Made by a program: the position numbers and the translations under genes | The notes under the pieces: generated by a model | Seen by the model: the letters and a program-made list of their open reading frames with translations, nothing else | Told to the model about the DNA's origin: nothing | Database searches by the model: none | Part shown: one piece after another, positions 25,501 to 37,500 of the stretch | Layout: each line of letters starts with the position of its first letter | Numbering within the stretch: position 1 is the first letter of the stretch | Origin: Lutjanus erythropterus | Lineage: Eukaryota > Chordata > Actinopteri > Lutjaniformes > Lutjanidae | Direction of reading: 5' to 3' | NCBI GenBank assembly: GCA_020091685.1 | Contig: CM034609.1 | Span: forward strand, 14,414,023-14,478,022 | DNA length: 64,000 bases

Positions 25501-28500
25501 TCTGTAAACCTTTGTGGGTTATGACAGGCACACCTTATGGAAGCGTGTTCAGGCTGTGGTTGCCCCGCTTTTGGCACAACTGGTTTCAGTCATTGACCGT
25601 GACCAAAACTTGGACATCCTGCTAGACACAAACTGTGGTGAATCTGTGAGGAGGCTGTGGTTAGATATCTTTGGCAATGAAAAGTTCCTGGAAATCCCAC
25701 ACCTATCACTGGACCGCAGGTATGTGATGGTAACATTGCACTTTGCACAATCCTATAACCAATAATATTTAATATACCGTTCACTTTGGACATTTCTTTT
25801 TTTGTGTGTGTTTTTTTCACAGCTCTGAGACAAGAACAATCCTTGTACAGAACTATATTGGCCAAGACAGGAACATGACCTGCAGCATGCCCTTCAGTTG
25901 GAGGATCAAGAACTACCTGGAGGAGCTCTGGGTTCATGCACTTCAACATGAAGGTAAAGGCCTCTTATCAAGTTCTCTCCATAATTTGCATGTCTCTACT
26001 GGTGGCATCGTGACTTTTTGCTTTTATACTGAATGTGTATGTCTGTTAGGCCAAACTCAACTGGAGTTTGATGAGTTCTTCTGGAAGACACCACTTGGAC
26101 GATACATTGCGAAAGCAGACCCTGACATGCAGGCAGAGTTTTTTCACCGCTACCTTCAGGATTTCATCTGCATGACAATGAACGTGACTTGTCAGGAAGA
26201 TCTGCAGGTTGTTTTGCTGTAATACTTAAAGCCCTTAAATTTCAGGCTACATCTGTATGATGCTGTGTGCATGCATATACTAACAGCACATTGTTTGCCT
26301 GTCTAGCTCCTGTGTGGTGCCTTGAATTGTTGTGTCAGTGAGCTGCGATTGCAGCTCAAGGCTGTGGAAACAGTGACATCTCTTCCGTGGGTCCATGCTG
26401 CCTATCATGAGTTCAAGAACCGACTGCAGAACTTCTCCAGAATGATCTGTATTGAGCCCCAGGTGACCCGGCACCTCGTGGAGAATCATCTCTCCAGAGA
26501 TGGGGATGAACTGGTGAGCATCTAATGACAAGTATTTCAAACAATGCTTTTCTTTCTCTGCTTCATTCAGAGTTTTTGAATTTGGCATCCGTGACAAGAG
26601 TTTTAAAGCCTTTAGTTTTGCATTATGGGGGTTGCCATGTTGGTTGTGTGGAACCAGACGATGTGCAGTACCAATGAGAGCATTGAGCTGGTGGGTGATG
26701 CACTGTGGGTTTGACAGAGCTTGGGTTTGGGTTGTCTGTTCAGCAGGAAATAATTGTGGCCTGCCTGGTCGCAATTTTACTCATATTACAACGATAAACT
26801 AAAATGTGTTTCTGAAATCATTTTAAGCAAGAAATGGGCAATGTAGTCACAAAATATTGATCCATATTTGATCAGCACTGCCTAGTTTTACAGTTTTGGG
26901 AGTCACCATTGGCACCTGGAAACACAATGGCAGCCGCTTGGTTGTGTCTAGATGTAAACCCCCCTTTTTCTAACCTAACGAGGTGATTTTTGTCCTTACC
27001 CAGATCTTGACTGCAGCGTTGTTAAATTTTAAAACGCAATTAGTTTGTGGAACATGCACAAAGAAGAAACAGTGTGTACAAATCTAGTGAGAGTTTAGCA
27101 AATCTTGGATTCTAGACAACCCAGCTGCTTGTTCACCATTTTTCTTGTTTTACAAGTAACCACTTAATGGATAATGTTTCTAAAAACAAGAAATAGGCAA
27201 TGTAGAAACAGAATATTGATCCATGGCAAGAATGAATGCAATGGCAAGCCCTGTGTGTTGCACTTGACTGACTCACTGAGAATGGCCTGTCAGTCACATG
27301 GTAGCTCTGCCCTAAAGCATATCCCAATTTTATTTTACTAGGACCATAATTTACAAAATGAACATCATTCTGTATAGAAGAAGACTTGAAACTAGCTCTT
27401 TTTGTATGACACTCAGAACCGTTGGACTTCTTTTTGCAGCCAGTGGAGTTGCCACCTGCTGGCCATTAGAAAGAATGCAGGTTTAAGGCTTTGGCTTCAA
27501 TTTTCAGACCCAGAAGCTCCATCCTTCTGCTGTCTATAATTCAAAGCAGCAGTGCAGAACTTTGGTCTCCTCTTTTTAGCATTGAGAGTAATTACAGAAA
27601 CACTGTTGAAGCAATCTTATGCTTATGAGGAGAGGCTCCACTCCACTCTCCATGTACTTAAGCTTTTACATGATTTATGTTGCCCTTTTAGCGGTCTATG
27701 ATTTGTAGTGATGATATTCCCCCTGTCTCCAAGGTGCTCGATGTGTATGCTGCTTTTGCATGTGTGGAGTACCTTGAGCCCACAGTCCTGGACACAGATG
27801 CCCAAAGACAGGCCTGGCTCAGGCAGGTCAAAAAACTCCAGGTTCCCATTGAGTTGATCTGCTCAGAGGACAGTGTAAGACGCTGCGGAGAGAGGAGCAA
27901 GGCGATTGTCCAAAGAGTCCAGTAAGTCAGAAATGTTCAAGTGACCCAAGTGTATATCTTGTATATGCTGAGGTATTTAGGTTTTCCTTAGAAACTACTT
28001 TAGCTGTATTGAGTTAGATGGTTATTGGTTTGTGTGTCTTTGTTCTCAGAGCTGGATGGAATCGGATATTTTCACTCTCTCTGTTTGTGGAGCACATGTT
28101 GCTTGGCATTGAGGAGGTGGAGAAGAAGCTGACACCTTTAGTTTTGAAGCATACAAGAGGGCTTGGCCAGGTCAGTCTGGGTTCTTTATATTTGCCTGAA
28201 CTTTCCTGAAATCAATTGCCAAAAAACTGCATTCACAATAACCACAACAATTCCTGTATCCATTACCAAATGTATTATATCTGCTCTCTCATAAGATACT
28301 GGAAAAAAACTCAGACCTCAAAACTCATCAGGCATTTCAGGCCGTCATTCATTTGCTCAAAACCTGCAAAGATGGAGCTGTCGAACTCATCTTCAGGTAG
28401 AAATTCAGTTTTGTATCTTCTGCACTTTATCAGAATCTCCCCTACGGTGCTTAACCTGTTGTTATTTTTTTATTCAGGTTTGGTCTTAAGCTTTGCCCAG

Positions 28501-31500
28501 TGTGTATGGGAGACCCCCAAGATCCGCTCTGCCTGCCATGTGAACACATCTACTGTGTAGCCTGTATCAGACAGTGGCTGGTACCCGGTCAGATGTACTG
28601 TCCCCTCTGCATGCAGCCAGTTGACGATGACTTCCCCATGGTTCCTTCAGACACCATAAGGTTGGTAACTGCATGTGGATTAGAGCTACAGGAACTGATT
28701 TTTATGTCCTCCTCTGATGGACCATGTGCTCTTATCAGCCCCTTAATAAGATCACTGTAATATTATGTGGTGTAAATTTTGCTTGTAATAAATTGTCTCT
28801 GTCTCTTATTTTTATATAGGATTCTAGTCAACCAACATGCTCGATTCAGGAAGCAGTGCAATGCTTTCTTCATTGACCTGGTGTCCACTGTGTGCTTCAA
28901 GGACAACTCTCCCCCCAGTTCAGATATCATCCTCCATTTGTTGTCCTTTCTCATGGTGGAGGCCAACACGGTTCCCATTATCAGACGTAGGACACTGTTC
29001 TAACTCTGGGCCACTTGTGTGTCCATGTCTCCTCGTATATGTTTTGGCAACTCTGACTAACGTGTTATTTTGTTTATTTGCCAGGTAATCGACAAATGCT
29101 GACAAAGATGCTCTCTCCATTTGATGACTCTGTGGATAAAAATCCGGTGGTTCGCTCAGTGGTGCTCAAACTCCTGCTGAAGTACAGGTGAGGTGCTAAT
29201 GTTGCACATTGCATGCACGAGGCTTTCTTACATTTACAAGCATCTTACACATTTTGTGATGTTTCTCATTTTTGTGTTAATTGTACTATTCCTGAAGCTT
29301 CGATGAAGTTAAAGATTACCTGCAGCAGCATCTGGTGGCAGTTGAGCAGAGCAACCTCTTGGAGCCATCAGACAAAACTGAACTCTACTTGTTGTACATT
29401 AACTGCCTGGAGGTACACATGAATTCAGACTCTATTGAATATTTTGCAATAAAGCATTTCCCTGTTAAGATAAATAAATTGTCAATGTGCCAATCACATG
29501 CAGATTTTAGTATATGACTTTTTTTCATAGGGTATAATCTTGTTTTTTTCATTTTGTCCAGGATTCCATGTTTGATAGGCTGCAGTTCAGGTCCGCTGCA
29601 GACCAGCAGGTGTGTCTGCAGGAAGAAAGGGACTTCCTCATGGACTACCTGAAGATACAGTCTGCTGAAACAGCTACTGTGGAGTATCTGCAGCAGGTGG
29701 CCAGAGTGCGTATGGACCTGGATATGGCTGCTAGTCTCATTGTGGAAGAACTGAGAGCCACAGGTGTGTAATTCTGATGAAATACAGTATTAGTGTCTCA
29801 CATACTACCAGATAGGGAAAAATGGATTAGTTAGGTCTAAACATTCGTGATTGGTGCATGTGTCATTCATTGTGCAAAAACATCATTCTTCTCTGTTTTT
29901 AATCATACCAGCGGCTCAAAGGAATGAAACCACAGCCTTCCTGACCAGTGTAGTGGATTTGTGCAGGCGCAGTGGAAACAACTGGTATCGTGTCTACTTG
30001 ATCCGTAAGATCTGCAGCCAGTATGGAGTGGAGTTTGTCCAGAAACTCCTCAGAGTGGATTCAGTGCACTGGCTCTTCCCCGAAGAAGTTCTGCAAAAGG
30101 TTCAGTTGTCCACAGTGTGATTTTCAGTGTGGGGCTTGTACCCAACTCGGATATTTGTCATATGAATCAGATTTAGCTGTTGAATCACAGTTTTGTGATT
30201 TGCAGCCATTTTGAAACACGTTTTGTAAAGTTTACAACCATGCTGTTGCTCCTGCATTAATCTTGCGTAGCCAGATCTCCACACTTCATTTTAATGCTGT
30301 GCCAAACTGCCATGCTCCTACATTGCTCTGTGTACAATGATGAAGCTAAGCAACAAAAGTGCAGAGATTCAGCTGACAAACTGCAACTAAACTTGGAGTC
30401 CTCTTCGCTGATGATTCATTGACTTTTGGGTGGCAGGTTGTATTCTAAACATAATGCTAGTAGTTAATAGTGTGGTTCAATTTTCATTACCCCCAGAGTG
30501 AAGAAGCCACGCCAATAGACCAGTATCTTGTGTGTGGTCAGCACTACAAGACTATCAGAGATGCTGTTGCAAAGGTCATTATGGAAGGCAAAGTGGACAG
30601 ACTGGATGAGACTTGCGAGGTAATTTTCCATCACTTTATTTGTTGGTACCTCAGCATCAGGTCAGAACTCTTTTGTGTACGTGTTTACATGAGTATCTTG
30701 TTGCACTTTTGCTTTTTCTTCATAGGGGTGCGGATGTTTACCACAGTGGACAACCGCTTATCTTCTGTTGGCACTGTACAGAGAAGTCACTACTCTCTAC
30801 AGAGAAGCCAATGCTAGCTTCCATCCCAAGCCTGAGGTAAATGCTTACGTTAAGACCTAATGAGCTGCTCCTATATAATCTGTCATATTTCAAGTTGTTT
30901 TCAAGTCATGTCTTTCTTGCAATTGGGAAATGCATCAAAAACAAGTCCTAATGCAGTGCAGGTTTCTTCTGTGTTTGTAAAATACATATATTCACAGTGT
31001 GCATCTTTGTACCTACAGCAACTGAAAGCCCTCACTGATTACATCCAGACCTCCAAGTTTCTTGCCAAACCAGAGGTGAATGCCTTCGCTCACGCTCTGG
31101 TGACCAACCAACTCGGGCCTTTGGCTGTTCGTCCCAGGACCTCTGGTGCCCAGTGTGTGTTGATGGACTTAACTATTCACCTGGCTGCTGTCTTGCTCTG
31201 CGGGAACCAGGGGATCTTAGCTCCCCTGCAGCAGCTGGCCATGGCACCTGCCAACATGCAGGTATATTTATTGTGATCTGCTTTCAGTGTTGGCAACTAG
31301 CCCTCCTTTTCTTTGAAGTGAATTCAATGTTTTTATCTGTTGGTACAGAGAGCCTTCTTGCCAACCATGGCAGATGATATGTTAGGGGTGGCTCAACAAG
31401 CTCTGGGACATCTCCAGTGGTACAGTAAGTAACAGACTGTAGACTCTCATATATGAAACATGTCAGTTGAAAAGTCTGTGCAGCCAAGTTTACATTTTTT

Positions 31501-34500
31501 GGTCATTTTTGATTTACTCTTATTATAGATTGTCCAAATGGTCACCCCTGCACCATTGGAGAGGTATGTCCTATTACGTCTGACTCATAATAAGTTTGTA
31601 ATTACCCTTTTTTTTGTGGTATTCTTTTATATTATAAAATCTTACATCCAATGTCTTGTTTCTAGTGCGGTCAGCCCATGGAAAAAAGTACTTGTTTAGA
31701 CTGTGGCGCTGAGATTGGAGGAATCAACCACCAGGCTGTGCAGGGATTTCAGGCTGTTCGGTTGCAGTAAGTGGTCTTTAAGTTAATTTGCTGTGGAAAT
31801 GTAATACAGAAGAAAGTTAATCAAGAATTATTTTCTTTTACAGTTTGTTTTTATTAATTAATTGTCTTCTGACAGGGGTGATCGTACTCAGCCAGGCCAC
31901 ATCCTCGGCGACCCCCGTCGCAGGGACAATCCAGACATGCTGGACACAAAGAGCCTTTCCCCTGTTCCCTTCACTGTTGTCCGCATGCTCACTCACATGG
32001 CCATGCTGCTTGGTGTAGGCAGCCACCAACAGGTAGGCTGGACAAAGTAATGCATTCAGTTCTGATGGAGATAATTTCCCCATGCAATGTATCCTGAATG
32101 TCTAAAGGTGCAGTTGTAGGTGACAGCAAAGCTCATAAACCCATCAGTCTGCTGTTGTAGTACTGCTTATATTCTGCTGTTTGCATTGAAGTGGGAGAAG
32201 CCTGACCAGTTGTCCCATTTCTTTGTGTTTCTAGTCTATTTCTGCCATCATCAAGCCTCAGGTCCCTGACCCAGCTGCATTTCTACTTGCTCACCTGCGA
32301 AAGGACTTGGAACATCTTATCAAATCCCTGGGTAAGGGGACAGATGACACAGTCAGCGCTGTTCACCTGCTCATCAGCAGCCTCCTGCAACCCGCCCAGC
32401 AACAGCAATGTAAGGAACAACTAACAACAAACCTGCTGTAAAACTATTATGTGTTGTGTTAATATTTGGAAAAATACCAAAGCTTGTGTCCATCAATATA
32501 GTGCAGTTAAGTTACTGTTTTCACCTCTGTTCTAATGCAAACACGTTTCTGAAATTTGTTGCTCCTGAACCGTCTCCTAAGGGGTCCTCTAGTGGTAAAA
32601 ATTGGGTGGTGTTCATTTTTCAATTTATGCATACAAATAGGATGTTATAAAGTTGTTATAACAGAATCATTTAAGTTTGATACTGATGAGGGGAGGGGGG
32701 GGTGATGTTTTCTTTATTAAAGAATATTTATATATATATGTATATGTATATTAACATTAAGAATAAACATACACATTGCCAACCAATTGTAGAAATGAAC
32801 AAAGGGGAAGCAAAGACGTGAATAACAATAAAATAAATAGCTATCAGTAAATTGCTGAATACTTTAATACTGTCAGTGACAATATATATCTCCATATCTC
32901 TTTAAGGTCAAAGGTCAGCTTCATTGTAACATCATGTTCAGCTCTCTATCTATCTGCTGTACTGTAAAAATGTTTGTTTCTCACTGGAAATTATTCAGTG
33001 GAGTCATATGTGTCAATATAGTGACAAATACCATTGATTAAATTCCTTCAAAGTTTCTACTACATATGCTTTATGAGTCTGGACAGATGTGGGTGTAAAC
33101 TGCCACTTAACTGGTTGGCGGAGGCATACAACAATGAGACAGTAGTTCTAGTCTTATTTGTTTTGAGTTATTTGTTCTGCTTACCTAGGCTACATTTTGG
33201 CTCTCTAGTTAAACACTAGATTGACTGGATTACCTTCTACTGTTAAACACAGCTGGTCTTTCCTTCCAGGGCCTGTTCCTTATGACAATCTGCTCTCCAG
33301 CAAAGAGGCTAGGAATGGATGGGAAATCGAAGTGAGCAATGCAATCATCACACCTCAGCTGAAGGTAGAAATACTTCTGTCTATGTGTTTATTCTAAAAG
33401 GGAACAATTAAGTCTAATTACAGTTAATAACTGCCTGTTTGGAAGAGACCTGCATACAACACGTTGTTTTCTTCTGTCATCTTCACCTCTACAGCACTTG
33501 GATCGACAGCTTAAGGAAGTGAACACATTCATCCGGACTGACTCTCGCATCTCTGCCAACCCAATCATGAAGCTCTTGTTTGGCGATCCTCGTCTCTTCT
33601 TGGCCTCACTTCCCCAAAACTCCCTGATCCACGGGTCTGCTGTGTGGAGCTGCAGGGAGAAAGTGTCTCTTCTGAGCCTCACCCACATTGTAGAGCAGCA
33701 TGATGGCAAAGACACCCTGCCTGTGCTCTGGAGATTTCTGCACAAAGTAAGAAAATGGGGACCAAACATGCAAGTCCTCTTTTAGAAGACCATAAAGAAG
33801 AATCCTGTCCCATAGACTCACAAGTCAGTCTCTAAGCATTTCACTCAAAAAAAAAAAAACGGAGGACAATCCCTCAGCTTTTATTGCTAAAAGCATGTAA
33901 ACACTATTAGAGAGTTAGAAACTGCACTGCAAACCAACCCTAAAGTTACTGTTGTTTACCTACTAGTGAATAGAATGAGAGGACAGCGTTGTTTCCGCTA
34001 AGGCATGAAAAAATGTAATAGCCACGTATTTGTTAGTGGCCATTATCGCCACTGTTCAAGCAACTACCTTGCATTTAGAAATCCCCATTGAAGCTGTAGC
34101 AGTAACAACTCTCTATAGCAAGTTTTTTGCCCCGGATTTTGCCAATCAAGCTACCCAACTTGTGAGGAAGAGTACAGGAATCACTCAGGGCTGAAAAAGC
34201 ATCCTCCAAATCCTAATGCACCTTTTCAGCTGTAAAATAACTGGTCACCAGTCCAAGATAATGCATGCATAGCCTAACATAACAACAGTATTTATTAAAA
34301 AGCAAATGATTGAGTTAGCACATTACAATACAGCAATTTAGCAGCATTTTTTATGTGAACATTATGAAAGGAATGATAATCAGTTTAATAATACCTACTT
34401 TTTCAACACTATATATATTAATAGGAAACTAACGTTAATATTCTTTTGTTCCTCTGACTTTCTTGTATCTCAAGACTCTCTGATTCATGAAAACCAGTGT

Positions 34501-37500
34501 TAAAATCCCAACTTATTCTGTATGTTATCTGTAAATTAACTATATCAGCCACAGGACAGTGAGTGACTCTACCTGGTCTAAATGAGTGCTAATCAAAGTT
34601 TCACAGCGTTGCAAAGCGAATGAGTTCCTGCAGTTTGACCATTTCTTAACTGTTATCTATATTGTTATCTTCACGGCAGGTCTATAAAGTACATTTACTT
34701 TCAGTAGAAAGACAGCTTTTCTTTATTTTTCTTTTTAGGAAGCAGAGCTGCGACTGGTGAAGCAGCTTCCTGACATCCTCACACTCCAGAGAGATCTGGT
34801 CAAGAAGTTTCAAAACGTCACTGAGCTGACTTTTGGCAGCATAGACGAATTCCTCAGCAGTCAGAAAGCAGGTACTGAAGCTGACTGTCTCCACCGGCAG
34901 TTCTCAACTTTTTCAACTGTATGACTCACTTACACAAGAGATGCAAAGTTCCACGCAGGTCCTAATTACCTCTTTCTCGGAAATGTCACAGTGAAATAGC
35001 TGGCACGGTGCAGTTTAAAAACCTGCCTGCCAAAGAATGAGTTGTTTTAACCTGGAAGGAGACAATGATTGAGTATTCTTAAAAGAACAAAATGTCTTCC
35101 ACACGTGATGAGGACAACTTTGTCTTATTATGTGTGTACGCGTTGGATTCAGTTTTTCTCGCTCTTCATGTGTGCAGTTTCGCTGAAAGCCTGGTATGAG
35201 AAACACATCAGAATCTTTCTGACAACCTGGAATCAGCTCAGAGTGTCGCTGGCAACAAATGGTGAATACAGACACTAACTGTACATACAATACTCTTTGT
35301 TAAAGTCCAACTTCGTGATCTGACTTGAATTGAAATGTTTTGTCGTTCAGGTGAGATTAAGATCCCGGCTGAGTTCTGCCAAAAGGACCTGGACTTCAAC
35401 AGTGACTTCAAGGTGCTGTTACCACGCCGACAAGGCCCGGGCCTGTGCTCTACAGCCCTCGTCAGCTACCTCATCGCCCTGCACAATGACCTGGTCTACT
35501 GTGTGGATAAACACACCGGAGAGGAAACCAGGTGGGGGCGCTCACGCCACATTTTTCCCACTTGTTGGGCTGTAAGAAGACAGTGTGTGAACTTCTTCTT
35601 CAATAGTATTATAGTAGTAGTTTTAGTGAGATGTTGTCAAAAGTAGTAAGTAAGTAGTAATAGTAAGATAACTTTTTAATTATCAATTCATTGCCAGAAA
35701 GTAATGAAAACAGAATAAAAAGCATGTTTGCAGAAACACTGGGCTTCATGCAAGGAGACATTTACAAACAAATTTCCTCTTATTTCTGTTTGTATCCATG
35801 ATTTCTTCTTAATGTATTAGTGCCCATTGATTTCTGGAATTCACCAAATATTTTGTTATTTTGCTCTTGTCTCAGGTAAGAAAAAAGTGGTTGAAAGCAC
35901 TTTTACCACAGTAAGAAAAAATCTTCCTGTTTTCACAGCCCACTAATTGTTTGGCTGACACAAGGACACTCAAGTTTAAAAAATAAAAATGAAACTAAGT
36001 ATTTATACTTATTATTATCATGTTATCCTTTATATATAATTGTGTTTTAGAATTTAGATATCTGTAGTTATCTGTAGAGGATTTGGACCTGCATATTTTA
36101 TAAATCTTCTAACATCTACTGTATTTCCTGCTTACAGATATTTGATGCTTTTATCTATTTAACACCATCTTAAATTCAGTAGTTTAGAAGTTGGTCAGAA
36201 TAAAAAAAAGGAGTAATTTGTAGATGTCTATGGAGCCTATAAACTGACTTCTAGCTTTAATGTCTTCCTTTGCTCACCAACCATTTGTTCAAAAAAATAA
36301 AAAATTGACCAAAAAAGTTTTATTTTTAACTCCTTCTCTTATTCACTTCCTTCACTGTACGTCTTTGTGCTGATGTGGCATTTCTTGGCATTTCACATCA
36401 ATTTCATTACTGCTAAAGTTACTCAAAGAGCCTTTTTTGGTGGCATGTTATAGTTTGGCACATGTCAGAGTATTTGCACACGGCACAACACCTGCCCTTA
36501 TATTGTGTTTAGCCGCTACCTTTGCTAATAAGAAACAATTGGTTATCCCCTGTAAGATCAGATTTGGATGTTTAAGAATGGTTGGTGCATCTGGAGTTGA
36601 CTTACTTTTCTCTTACCAGAAAATTAGAGAAGAAAAAGAGAAATCTAAGAGAATGTTGCTGCATGAAGCCCACTGGCTCTTGGTTGACTGGTTGTTTATC
36701 CCTCCCTCTAGCTACAAAGTGAGCCCTGCGGATCTGACTGACCTACATGTGATTCGGTATGAGCTGGAGAGGGACCTGATGCCCCTGGTTCTGTCCAACA
36801 CTCAGTACAGCATCGAGAGAGGCCAGGAAACTCTTCACGAGTACGACTTGCCCAAGATCCAGCAGCAGATCGTCTCTCGCTTCTTACTAGGCAAACCTCT
36901 CATCACTCTCAATGTGAGCGAATGGAAAAAAAACACAGAAAAAAAAATGACTCCTGTTTGTTTGGAAAATTGTTAAAATATTCCTGTTGCTTCTGTCCCT
37001 TTTCCACAGGGTATTCCAACACTAGTGAACAGACACGACCGCAACTACGAGATTATCCTGAGGGACGTCAAAGCAAAAGTCCCACAGGTAAGTTGTGGTA
37101 ATACAGTGCACTCTAAAGGTGCTAACTAGACCCATAAAGTTTGTCCTCATAGGAGAACCCTTTTTTGTTTTAGGTAGAACCTTTAATAAAGGTTCCACTT
37201 CACCCACCCAGTGCCTTTTTATGTTATGGCACATTTATGTTAAAGGCTTTTTCAAGGATCTCATAAGCCTTGAAGAATTTTTTCTTCCGATAAGGGTTCT
37301 TTGGAAGAAAAAGATTCTTAATAGTACCTTTAGTCTTAAAAAGAACCCCTTGAGAAACCCTTTCTTCAAAAGAGGGTTCTTTAGAAGCAAATAGTTCTGG
37401 GTAGAACCTCAGCCTTTCAGGAAGAACCCTTGTTTCAAAGAGTGTAGGTGTCTCATTCATTCATCACATATTATATCAAACGTGTTGCCTTGATGAGATG

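Noticed and set aside
26280..26774. Reverse-strand ORF of 164 codons
   Set aside because: It lies antisense to the coding exon 26307-26513 and into the following intron; no domain, consistent with a shadow of the real exon.
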